This document shows positions 8,695 to 15,512 of a stretch of DNA of 42,309 nt, one piece after another. The stretch spans positions 1 through 42,309 of the forward strand of contig NZ_AZGB01000018.1 in NCBI RefSeq assembly GCF_001435235.1, given 5' to 3'. Origin of the DNA: Liquorilactobacillus ghanensis DSM 18630. GTDB taxonomy: Bacteria > Bacillota > Bacilli > Lactobacillales > Lactobacillaceae. The position numbers and the translations under genes were made by a program. The notes beneath the pieces were generated by a model, which was not told the DNA's origin, did not search any database, and saw only the letters and a list, made by a program, of their open reading frames with translations. Each line of letters begins with the position of its first letter. The stretch's first letter is position 1.

Positions 8695-8722
8695 TTGACT
8701 TTAAAATCAAACGTAGTATATT
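8695..8722 (+). promoter_or_regulatory. Promoter of the small unknown gene
   Basis: TTGACT (8695-8700) and TATATT (8717-8722) are 16 bp apart. The start point would fall near 8729, just before the cre site. Confidence 0.65.
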
Positions 8723-8735
8723 GTTCATTAGAACT

Positions 8736-8749
8736 AGTAAGCGCTTTCA
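8736..8749. promoter_or_regulatory. cre site (CcpA operator)
   Basis: AGTAAGCGCTTTCA matches the Firmicute cre consensus TGWAANCGNTNWCA at 13 of 14 positions and has a palindromic AAGCGCTT core. It sits a few bases downstream of the predicted start point, a position from which CcpA usually blocks transcription in the presence of preferred sugars. Confidence 0.75.
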
Positions 8750-8767
8750 ATAAAGGAGGACAATCAA

Positions 8768-9043
8768 ATGATTAGTGAAAAGAATTACAATGAATGGGAT
8801 GAAGCTAAACCTCACACTTATAAAATAAATTTTAATCAGAGTATTTTACCACCACAAATTGAAGATTTCCCTGAATTGGATCAATTAGGAAAATTCACTC
8901 GTTCTGCGCATAAAATTTGGCTAGTTGAAACTACTATCCCTGAAATTGAAACATTCAGTCGTTGTTTTGTCGCCATTATGAAAAAACATCATGTTCCTAC
9001 CGAAAACTATACAATTTATTCTCAACCCACAAGTAAAGTTTAA
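8768..9043 (+). CDS. Small protein of unknown function, probably under catabolite control
   Basis: The 91-residue soluble protein has no signal peptide, membrane segment or motif I recognise. It is acidic in the N-terminal half (EWDEAKPHTY, PPQIEDFPELDQLGKF) and basic near the C-terminus (MKKHHV). A single Cys sits in SRCFVAIMKKHH. It is a real gene by its signals: a good promoter (8695-8722), AAAGGAGGA 7 bp before the ATG, its own terminator at 9063-9111, and Gram-positive-like codon use. The cre site between promoter and ribosome binding site implies repression by CcpA. Neighbours on both sides are unrelated, so context gives no function. Confidence 0.75.
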   Translation: MISEKNYNEWDEAKPHTYKINFNQSILPPQIEDFPELDQLGKFTRSAHKIWLVETTIPEIETFSRCFVAIMKKHHVPTENYTIYSQPTSKV

Positions 9044-9062
9044 CACCAACTGAAATTTAATA

Positions 9063-9111
9063 AAGCTGAAAGTATCCAGACAATTGCATTGTTTTAGATT
9101 ACTTTCAGCTT
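9063..9111. terminator. Bidirectional terminator between convergent genes
   Basis: Arms AAGCTGAAAGTA (9063-9074) and TACTTTCAGCTT (9100-9111) pair perfectly around a 25-nt loop. AT-rich tails on both sides serve the small gene (plus) and the exporter gene (minus). Confidence 0.7.
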
Positions 9112-9116
9112 ATTAT

Positions 9117-9566
9117 TTATTTCGATTTTTGGCGTCTTGCTGCCTGAAAATATGTTCGTGCAATTAATTCGGCAATAAAGAAACCCATTGCAATTGAACC
9201 GGCAATCATCGTTACCTGAACTAGGTAATAAATAGCTTTCAAGTCATTTCCAAAAGCAAAGTTGCGGACAGCCCTATAAGCCTGTCCTCCCGGAACTAAA
9301 GGAACCATGCTGGGAATATTAAAGAGAATCATTGGCATTTTTAATTTGCGCGCCATTATCATTGAACCCAAACCGATAACTAACGCTGCTCCAACATTCG
9401 CCAGCATTGTTCCCAGATTCAACGATTTTAACGCTAAATATGTTATCCAACCAAAAACACCGACCCAACCACAAGAATTCAAAGCTCGGTGTGGAATATT
9501 AACAATAATCCCAAATCCTAGTGTCGCTAAATAACAACATATAACTTGCATCAATATGAATTCCAA
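9117..9566 (-). CDS. Threonine/serine exporter, C-terminal half (YjjB type)
   Basis: The 149-residue membrane protein has about four or five hydrophobic segments. The conserved signature is NIPSMVPLVPGGQAYRAVRNF (about residues 83-103), which recurs in similar form in the partner gene as GGVMPLVPGVPITNAVRDVF. In other bacteria (ThrE) the two halves are one protein; here they are split, as in E. coli YjjP/YjjB. The pair is expected to export threonine, serine or small dicarboxylates. The start is a TTG with GGAGA 11 bp upstream, 18 bp after the stop of the partner gene, so the two are an operon. The next in-frame ATG (9551) has no ribosome binding site. Confidence 0.88.
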   Translation of the reverse strand: MEFILMQVICCYLATLGFGIIVNIPHRALNSCGWVGVFGWITYLALKSLNLGTMLANVGAALVIGLGSMIMARKLKMPMILFNIPSMVPLVPGGQAYRAVRNFAFGNDLKAIYYLVQVTMIAGSIAMGFFIAELIARTYFQAARRQKSK

Positions 9567-9584
9567 CGTATCACCATTCTCCTA

Positions 9585-10328
9585 TTACATGAACCTAAAA
9601 ACAACGGCAATCCCCATTCCGATTGCACAAGCACTCAATAAAGATTCTGAGGCGCGTGACATACCGCTTAGCAAATGCCCTGCAAAAACATCCCGTACTG
9701 CATTGGTGATCGGCACTCCTGGCACTAATGGCATAACTCCGCCGATTGTAATCATATCAATCTGCTCTCCAAGGTTAACTCGTACACATAAAACGGCAAC
9801 CACGCCGATTAAAAACGAACCCAAAAATTCACTGACAAATCGCACCTTTAACCGATTATTAATATAATAATAGCAACCATAACCCAATCCACCGGCTAAA
9901 GCTGTTGCAAAAAGATCTTGCCAATGCCCACCATACATTAACATTAGCGTACAGCTTACCCCAACGGCGGCTAATAACTGCAGCCAAAAGGAAAAAAAAG
10001 GAGTTGACACATTGAGCTTTACCAAATTATCATGCAACTCCATTAGTGTAATTTGACCAGCTTGAAAAGCCCGCGAATTTTGATTAACCAATGACACTTT
10101 TTCTAAATCGATCGTTCGTTTCAAAATCGGTTCAACTTGTGACGATTTTCTTTCTGGAATCGACATCAAAATACCGGTAGTTGTTTCAAAAATCTTAGGC
10201 TGGTAAATTCCTGCATTTCGAGCAATTCGGGATAGAGTATCATCAACACGGGCCATGTCTGCACCATTTTCGATCATGATCTTGCCCGCTAACAAAACTG
10301 TTTCAATAATCAGATCGTCACCCTGCAC
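9585..10328 (-). CDS. Threonine/serine exporter, N-terminal half (YjjP/DUF1212 type)
   Basis: The 247-residue protein has a soluble N-terminal domain carrying the DUF1212 hallmarks GADMARVDDTLSRIARNAG (about residues 23-41) and ETTTGILMSIP. About five membrane segments follow, with PLVPGVPITNAVRD (about residues 205-218). It forms one transport unit with the downstream YjjB-type gene. The start is taken as the GTG at 10328 because AAGGGG lies about 10 bp upstream. A TTG at 10346 would extend the protein by six residues but has a poor ribosome binding site and would put the better one inside the gene. Confidence 0.88.
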   Translation of the reverse strand: MQGDDLIIETVLLAGKIMIENGADMARVDDTLSRIARNAGIYQPKIFETTTGILMSIPERKSSQVEPILKRTIDLEKVSLVNQNSRAFQAGQITLMELHDNLVKLNVSTPFFSFWLQLLAAVGVSCTLMLMYGGHWQDLFATALAGGLGYGCYYYINNRLKVRFVSEFLGSFLIGVVAVLCVRVNLGEQIDMITIGGVMPLVPGVPITNAVRDVFAGHLLSGMSRASESLLSACAIGMGIAVVFRFM

Positions 10329-10406
10329 TTTACCTATCCCCTTCAAAATCTATCTTCTTGAAGCAAATTATCTTATAAAATTTTTCAAATTGCAATTGAT
10401 AATTAA

Positions 10407-11582
10407 TCACTTCGAATTAAATAGCATGAATTTAATTGCAGTGCAGATCACAGTTGTCGTAATTACTAAAATTGCCATCACTGAAAATAAACACTCATAG
10501 GAAGTCTGCTCAATAATAATTCCCCCTAAAAGTGGACCGAACGCATGACCAAGTGAAGCGGCAATACTGACACTTCCTTGATATTTTCCTTTTTCAGCAG
10601 TTGAACTCAATTGTGCTGCCAGTGCCGAAATCGTTGGAAAAGTTATTACTTCACCAATGGTTACCCAAATCATCGAAAAAATAAAGTGCAAATAATCTTT
10701 GGCAAAAATCAACGAAATAAATGCTAAAATAAACAAAATAAATCCCAATAAAACTTTATAAAATTGATCAATATGGTAATGATTCTCAAAAAAATTCAAA
10801 ATTGGCTGTAAGATAACAATTAAAATTCCATTTAAAGTCCAAAGATAACTGTATTTGGTCAAAGAAATTCCCAAGCCTTGCATATAAATTGATAAATTAC
10901 TCTGCCATTGCGAATACCCTAATTGAATAGCTAAATAGGCCAGCAACAAGCCCATGATCAGCCAAAAATGACGACGACTGGTCTTAGTTAGCTGTTTGTT
11001 CGAATCGCCAGCAGACGTTGATGACGATTTAGCTCTAGCTGGAACTTGATAGTAGAATTTGGCAATCAACCAGAAAAAAACAAACATAATAAAAGTAATT
11101 ACAAAAATCAAACGAATATTATACTTAACCACAATTCCAACCAGCATTGTTCCTAATACAACCCCAATATTAGCCATAAAATAAAGCATATTAAAAACAT
11201 AGCGTGAGTCCTTTTCAACGATTAACGTAGCTAAGGAATTAACAATTGTATTTGCAATTGCACCGCCAAGCGCGTTAATAATCAGTAAAATCGGATATGC
11301 CGGCCAACCATTTAAAAAAATTAATAGCAGCAGTGAAATAACCGAAAGACTGATAGCCAACTGCAACCAAAAGTGAATTTGCAAATGATCAAAAATATAT
11401 CCTCCGATATAGCTGCCACCGATCATAACTAGTGACTCAAGTAATAAAACAATGCCAGCTAGTGAAAGACTTTGGTGCAGATAATCATGCATATAGACCG
11501 TTGTCAGTGGCCACATAAAACTCGTCCCAGTACTTGTTAACAAACTTCCCAGTAACAGCCACTTCAGCTTTAATTGTTTCAA
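10407..11582 (-). CDS. Major facilitator superfamily transporter
   Basis: The 391-residue protein has about 12 hydrophobic segments in two groups of six. The central cytoplasmic loop is Ser/Lys-rich (RAKSSSTSAGDSNKQLTKTSRRH). The layout and the motif A-like GGYIFDHL region after helix 2 resemble drug/H+ antiporters of the MFS. The substrate is unknown. The start is a TTG 6 bp after AGGAGG. The longer frame to 11633 is rejected because those codons are the cold-shock gene's terminator hairpin. No separate promoter fits between that terminator and the ribosome binding site, so expression may rely on read-through from csp. Confidence 0.85.
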   Translation of the reverse strand: MKQLKLKWLLLGSLLTSTGTSFMWPLTTVYMHDYLHQSLSLAGIVLLLESLVMIGGSYIGGYIFDHLQIHFWLQLAISLSVISLLLLIFLNGWPAYPILLIINALGGAIANTIVNSLATLIVEKDSRYVFNMLYFMANIGVVLGTMLVGIVVKYNIRLIFVITFIMFVFFWLIAKFYYQVPARAKSSSTSAGDSNKQLTKTSRRHFWLIMGLLLAYLAIQLGYSQWQSNLSIYMQGLGISLTKYSYLWTLNGILIVILQPILNFFENHYHIDQFYKVLLGFILFILAFISLIFAKDYLHFIFSMIWVTIGEVITFPTISALAAQLSSTAEKGKYQGSVSIAASLGHAFGPLLGGIIIEQTSYECLFSVMAILVITTTVICTAIKFMLFNSK

Positions 11583-11595
11583 TGAAAACCTCCTC

Positions 11596-11631
11596 AAAAA
11601 AAAGAAGCAGGATGAGCGTTCATCCTGCTTC
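11596..11631 (-). terminator. Terminator of the cold-shock gene
   Basis: Perfect 12-bp stem GAAGCAGGATGA/TCATCCTGCTTC (11604-11615 with 11620-11631) with a 4-nt loop and eight U residues on the minus strand. The MFS ribosome binding site begins two bases after the U run. Confidence 0.92.
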
Positions 11632-11676
11632 AAATCAAATTTAAATATTAAACTGTCAGCAACAGTCTAATTAAAA

Positions 11677-11877
11677 TTAGTCTTTAACAACGTTAACAGC
11701 TTGCGGTCCACGATCGCTCTGTTCAACATCAAAAGTTACATGCTGACCTTCGTCTAAAGTTTTGAAGCCGTCGCCCTGAATAGCTGAGAAATGTACGAAT
11801 ACATCACTGCCATCTTCACGAGTGATAAAACCAAAACCTTTGTCAGCGTTAAACCATTTAACTGTACCTTGTTCCAT
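11677..11877 (-). CDS. cspA: Cold-shock protein (CSD family)
   Basis: The 66-residue single-stranded nucleic-acid-binding protein acts as an RNA chaperone in the cytoplasm. It has the canonical RNP1 motif KGFGFI (about residues 13-18) and RNP2 motif VFVHFSAIQ (about residues 26-34), and ends in GPQAVNV. The start is the ATG at 11877 behind AAGGAGG; a ten-residue upstream extension has no ribosome binding site. An untranslated leader of about 115 nt runs from an extended -10 promoter at 12001-12009. Long structured leaders are usual for csp mRNAs and contribute to cold induction. A strong terminator follows at 11596-11631. Confidence 0.96.
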   Translation of the reverse strand: MEQGTVKWFNADKGFGFITREDGSDVFVHFSAIQGDGFKTLDEGQHVTFDVEQSDRGPQAVNVVKD

Positions 11878-12000
11878 AATAAAATCCTCCTTGTGCCGTT
11901 TGGGCACTTAATAATATAAATTGTAATTCTTGATCGGCACAAATGGGGAAAGTTATTTGAAACAATCTAACCACGGTAACCCATACAAAAATACAATTAG

Positions 12001-12009
12001 AGTATATCA
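12001..12009 (-). promoter_or_regulatory. Extended -10 promoter of the cold-shock gene
   Basis: On the minus strand TGATATACT gives TGn followed by a -10 TATACT (12001-12006). No good -35 lies 17 bp upstream, which fits an extended -10 promoter. It lies 37 bp after the stop of the DtxR-type gene. Confidence 0.55.
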
Positions 12010-12042
12010 CAGTTTTTTAAAAAAAGATAGTTTGACCACAAA

Positions 12043-12690
12043 TTATTTGACAAAGATGTAATGCGCCGCTTTAAAACTGACATTAATTTCTTGCCCAGTT
12101 TTAGAACGCTCAATCTTAACCGGTCCCTCAAAGGGTTTGTGTTCAATAACTTTTAATTCATCACCGATTTTTAATTTTAAATCATCCAAGTACGTTAACA
12201 AATCATGGTTATCAATGAAGCGCTCAACCACCACACTTTGTCCATCTGCTATATCAGCCAGTACCGTATGGCTATCTTCTTCATAACTGCCATCAGCACT
12301 TGGAATCACTCCTCCATGCGGGCAATGTGTTGGGTAGTCCAAAAACCGATCTAAATGATCCATTAATCGATCACTGGTTGTATGCTCTAAAATTTCAGCA
12401 TCATCATGAACATCGGCCAATTTATAATTTAATTTTGTAAATAAAAAGACTTCCCATAAACGATGGCGACGCACTAACTGCTCAGCTAATTTAATTCCCT
12501 CATCAGTTAATGAGATTCCAGCATATGGCGTATGCGAAGCTAATCCTTCTTTAACCAGTTTGCTGACCATTTCAGTTACTGATCCGGCAGCTACATTCAA
12601 ACTTAATGCAATCTGTTTATTTGAAATTTTATTTTTAGTGCCACCCAACTCAAAAATTATTTTTAAGTAATCTTCCTTCATCGGAGTCAT
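12043..12690 (-). CDS. DtxR/MntR-family metal-dependent regulator
   Basis: The 215-residue cytoplasmic repressor family senses Mn2+ or Fe2+. The N-terminal winged helix has ISNKQIALSLNVAAGSVTEMVSKL (about residues 22-45). The dimerisation and metal-binding domain has the typical RRHRLWEVFL and DDAEILEHTTSDRLMDHLD, then YPTHCPHGGVIP, whose His/Cys/Glu residues supply metal ligands. The C-terminal 70 residues form an SH3-like FeoA domain. The length is that of three-domain DtxR/IdeR-type members, longer than two-domain MntR of Bacillus. The start is ATG behind GGGGTGA. No metal transporter gene is adjacent, so the regulon cannot be read from context. Confidence 0.92.
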   Translation of the reverse strand: MTPMKEDYLKIIFELGGTKNKISNKQIALSLNVAAGSVTEMVSKLVKEGLASHTPYAGISLTDEGIKLAEQLVRRHRLWEVFLFTKLNYKLADVHDDAEILEHTTSDRLMDHLDRFLDYPTHCPHGGVIPSADGSYEEDSHTVLADIADGQSVVVERFIDNHDLLTYLDDLKLKIGDELKVIEHKPFEGPVKIERSKTGQEINVSFKAAHYIFVK

Positions 12691-12753
12691 CGAACAATCA
12701 CCCCAGCTTTACCTGTCATATAAATATTTAGTATTAAAAACGTTTCAAGAAGT

Positions 12754-12762
12754 ATTATACCA
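12754..12762 (-). promoter_or_regulatory. Extended -10 promoter of the DtxR-type gene
   Basis: On the minus strand TGGTATAAT combines a TGn extension with a perfect -10 (12754-12759). It lies about 65 bp upstream of the ATG at 12690. Confidence 0.55.
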
Positions 12763-12794
12763 GAAATCCAGCAACAAGTTGGTTGAAACAAATT

Positions 12795-13694
12795 TTAAGA
12801 TTCTACAAATGGTAAATTCAAATTTATCAGCAACTGTTGCAAATCTTGTGGCAAAGCTGCCACTAGCTTTATCTGCCGCTTAGAAAAAGGATCTAAAAAG
12901 CTTAAAGAAGCCGCATGCAAAGCTTGTCTATCAATCAAATGTTGATCACCACCATAAAGTTGATCACCCAGTAAAGGATATCCTAGTGCACTGAAATGAA
13001 GTCGAATTTGGTGATTTCTGCCGGTATACAGCTTTGCTTCAACCAAACTAGCGTTATTGGCTGTTTGTTTTACCCAATAACGAGTTTGAGCCGGTTGTCC
13101 TGTCGGTGCAATGATGCGCTGCGGCTGACCGGTAACCCGAGCAATCGGCAAATCAATTAAACCAGTCGGCGGTTCAACTTTTCCAGCAACCACCGCCAGA
13201 TAGCGTTTATCCATGGCATGCTTTTCAACCTGAGCTTCTACCATGCTTTGAGCCAAATGGTGTTTGGCAATCAATACAACCCCACTAGTAAAACGATCCA
13301 GTCGTGTAATGATATGTGGAACTTGATCAATCATTTTTTGTGCAATCATATAACCCTTAACTTGATTAACTAAAGTCGTCGTACGATTAGCCGGTCCCGG
13401 AACAGTGGCTAATCCAGCTGGTTTATTAACTGCCAACCAATTAGCATCTTCGTATAAAATCTCTAAAGAAGTAAAATCGGGCACTATATCTGGATTGTTT
13501 TCAGGCGGAAAAACCAGTTTAACTTTTTCGCCCGGTGCTATTCTTCCCTTCAAATCAATTGGCTGCCCCGAACTGGTTAAAGTAATTTCTTTACGACGAA
13601 TTTTGCTAAGTGTTCGCTGACTAATTTGTTTTTTTAATAGAAACTTTTTAAGTGCTAAAGTTTCCGTTGTCGTGTTCGTTAATAAATAATCCAA
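12795..13694 (-). CDS. RluA-family RNA pseudouridine synthase
   Basis: The 299-residue enzyme converts uridine to pseudouridine in rRNA or tRNA. An N-terminal S4-like RNA-binding region (residues 1-70) precedes the catalytic domain, which shows LAVNKPAGLATVPGP (about residues 87-101), the active-site motif ITRLDRFTSGVVLIAKH with catalytic Asp near residue 132, and TGRNHQIRLHFSALGYPLLGD (about residues 223-243). The start is a TTG about 10 bp after AGAGGA. It follows the membrane-protein gene with a gap of about 20 bp and is probably in the same transcript. The target base cannot be told from sequence. Confidence 0.9.
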   Translation of the reverse strand: MDYLLTNTTTETLALKKFLLKKQISQRTLSKIRRKEITLTSSGQPIDLKGRIAPGEKVKLVFPPENNPDIVPDFTSLEILYEDANWLAVNKPAGLATVPGPANRTTTLVNQVKGYMIAQKMIDQVPHIITRLDRFTSGVVLIAKHHLAQSMVEAQVEKHAMDKRYLAVVAGKVEPPTGLIDLPIARVTGQPQRIIAPTGQPAQTRYWVKQTANNASLVEAKLYTGRNHQIRLHFSALGYPLLGDQLYGGDQHLIDRQALHAASLSFLDPFSKRQIKLVAALPQDLQQLLINLNLPFVES

Positions 13695-13714
13695 AAATTA
13701 TCTTCCTCTTATAA

Positions 13715-14578
13715 TTATTGTCGCCGACGACCCAACCAGCCCAGCAGAGAACCAAGTAAACCAATAATAATCAAGCCAATGCCAAAAATATTCAGTTCAT
13801 GAGCTAGTAATTCAACTGCTTCTCCTGCTATTCCAGATAAATCAATCCCCGTTTGATTTAATTCAGTTAATGGTAAGGTTGTCAGGAAATAACTGATTAT
13901 TAGAATAATGATACCGGCAGGCCAAGCTGCTAATCCCCAATAATGCAGCCAGTTCCAAAAATTGCGTTCGCTTAATAACAATAAAAACAGCAAAATAATT
14001 ATCAAGGCACTGGCAATTAAGCAAACTTGAGCATTAATTCGCCGGATAGTTGTAAAATCTTTAATTGGTTGAACCAGCTGCTGGGTATTCAGTTCCTGCT
14101 GCAGTTCACTTTGCAACCCGCTCAAAAGAGTATTAACAGCTGTTTGATAAATACTATTATCGGTAGGAATGTTTAAAGATTCAGCTTTTTTTTGCAAATT
14201 AGTTTTTACTTGCTGCTGAATCAAACTAGTATCCACCGGATCGGTTTTGCCAGCATAAACATTGGCAACAGTAGTTTTTAAATCACTTTTCACTTGCTGC
14301 TGTGTTAATAAACCAGTTGTCAGCTGGCTAGGAATATTATATTCCTGAGCCGTAGCGGCTAGGGTCGTATTTAATTTTTGGTTAATTTGCTGGACAAACT
14401 TCTTTTGGGTAATAAATTGTTGCATCGTTGGTTCATCAAAAATCGTCGTCTTTAAAACATAACTGAAACCAGCTGCACAAAATGCTAACAAGAGCAAAAA
14501 AGTCATGAAGCGCGTTAGTCCATGACCTTTTTGCTCTTTTTGTAAATAAGCAGCGTTTTTTCTCCTGCTGAGCTCCAT
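13715..14578 (-). CDS. Membrane protein of unknown function with a Gln-rich extracytoplasmic domain
   Basis: The 287-residue protein has a positively charged head (ELSRRKNAAYLQKEQKGHG), a first membrane segment (about residues 23-43), and a large soluble domain of about 130 residues rich in Gln, Thr and Leu that looks helical. Three more hydrophobic segments follow (about residues 185-205, 215-238 and 263-282), ending in GRRRQ. The topology predicts the Gln-rich domain outside the cell. I do not recognise a characterised family. AAGGGA precedes the ATG. It lies directly upstream of the pseudouridine synthase gene in one direction, which gives no clear functional link. Confidence 0.75.
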   Translation of the reverse strand: MELSRRKNAAYLQKEQKGHGLTRFMTFLLLLAFCAAGFSYVLKTTIFDEPTMQQFITQKKFVQQINQKLNTTLAATAQEYNIPSQLTTGLLTQQQVKSDLKTTVANVYAGKTDPVDTSLIQQQVKTNLQKKAESLNIPTDNSIYQTAVNTLLSGLQSELQQELNTQQLVQPIKDFTTIRRINAQVCLIASALIIILLFLLLLSERNFWNWLHYWGLAAWPAGIIILIISYFLTTLPLTELNQTGIDLSGIAGEAVELLAHELNIFGIGLIIIGLLGSLLGWLGRRRQ

Positions 14579-14706
14579 AATGATCGTTCCCTTCGCTAAT
14601 GTAAGCTAAGTATACGCTAAGAGCTTAAACAAAGTAAAACATCTTAATCATTTCTCAATTCAAAATTTTGGAGTCTTTTTAACTGCTAAATCGGACAAAA
14701 TAAAAA

Positions 14707-15315
14707 TTAATCACGACTGATCTTAAACTGATACACAGCTAAGCCGGCACTACTAATCAGTTTAATCATAACTCGTGCCATTTGTTCGGCCGGCAATGGG
14801 CAATCATTTTCCAGCCACCAATAAACTGTACTAGTAAATGTTGTCACTAAATAAGAGATAATGAAATCATTTGGAATAAGTTGTGTCCCATCTTTAACTT
14901 CCAGTCGGGAAAAAACATCAGCAAATCGTTCCGCCATAAATTGTTTAAAAGTATCCAATAAAATCAAATTGTTACGGCCTTTAAAAGCTACTAAATAAAA
15001 TTTCTTTTCTTTTTGAATCTGCAAAAAAAGTTTTGTAACTTCCTGCACCAAACGTTGTTCGCGAATCACATTGCCGGTTTCAACAATATTATCTTCAATC
15101 CCGCTGAGCAATGGCTGCAAAGCATAAGAAAACACTTGATCCAAGACATCTTGTTTATCATGAAAATGGCTATAAAATGTTGATCGATTAATCAACGCCC
15201 GCTGAGCAATGTCTTGGACTGTGATGGCTGTTAAATCTTTTTCCAATGTCAAATCAACAAAGGCTCTAAAAATTGCTTGCTTAGTTTTAACAACTCTTAA
15301 ATCTTCTTTTTTCAT
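14707..15315 (-). CDS. TetR-family transcriptional regulator
   Basis: The 202-residue protein has an N-terminal TetR helix-turn-helix (KTKQAIFRAFVDLTLEK then ITVQDIAQRALINRSTFYSHF, about residues 11-50). A helical ligand-binding domain follows, with YLVTTFTSTVYWWLENDCPLP (about residues 155-175), a C-terminal form common in DhaS-like regulators of lactic acid bacteria. It is divergent from the giant dehydratase-like gene. The 197-bp region between them holds two copies of a CAACAAGT-type palindrome, one near this gene and one at the other gene's start point. It is therefore expected to repress both itself and that gene. The ligand is unknown. Confidence 0.92.
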   Translation of the reverse strand: MKKEDLRVVKTKQAIFRAFVDLTLEKDLTAITVQDIAQRALINRSTFYSHFHDKQDVLDQVFSYALQPLLSGIEDNIVETGNVIREQRLVQEVTKLFLQIQKEKKFYLVAFKGRNNLILLDTFKQFMAERFADVFSRLEVKDGTQLIPNDFIISYLVTTFTSTVYWWLENDCPLPAEQMARVMIKLISSAGLAVYQFKISRD

Positions 15316-15367
15316 TTTTTTATCCCCTTGTTAAAATTCTCACTTAGTATTCCAACACAAGTGCAAC

Positions 15368-15389
15368 ACCTGTTGGCTATTCAACAAGT
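15368..15389. promoter_or_regulatory. TetR operator candidate O1
   Basis: ACCTGTTG-N6-CAACAAGT differs from a perfect 8+8 inverted repeat at one base, and the 6-bp spacer is GCTATT. A further half-site, CAACACAAGT, lies just to the left (15353-15362). The site overlaps the region where the TetR gene's promoter should be. Confidence 0.65.
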
Positions 15390-15420
15390 TGCAGTTTATT
15401 GATTATTGATTATCTCTATT

Positions 15421-15449
15421 TTCGCAGTAAAATAAACTATAGTTAGTAT
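15421..15449 (+). promoter_or_regulatory. Possible promoter of the dehydratase-like fusion gene
   Basis: TTCGCA (15421-15426) and TAGTAT (15444-15449) are 17 bp apart. The implied start point falls at the left edge of operator O2. The match is modest, and an alternative -10 TATAGT lies at 15438-15443. Confidence 0.4.
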
Positions 15450-15456
15450 AAACGAC

Positions 15457-15478
15457 ACTTGTTGGTTATTCAACAAGT
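15457..15478. promoter_or_regulatory. TetR operator candidate O2
   Basis: ACTTGTTG-N6-CAACAAGT is a perfect 8+8 inverted repeat with spacer GTTATT. The spacer and right arm are nearly the same as in O1, 89 bp away. It sits at the presumed start point of the large gene, a repressing position. Confidence 0.7.
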
Positions 15479-15512
15479 AGTTATCAGGCGCAATAAATTA
15501 GGAGGAAAACTT

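Noticed and set aside
11583-11633. Seventeen extra N-terminal residues on the MFS transporter
   Set aside because: These codons are the terminator hairpin and U run of the cold-shock gene. A TTG with a perfect ribosome binding site follows.
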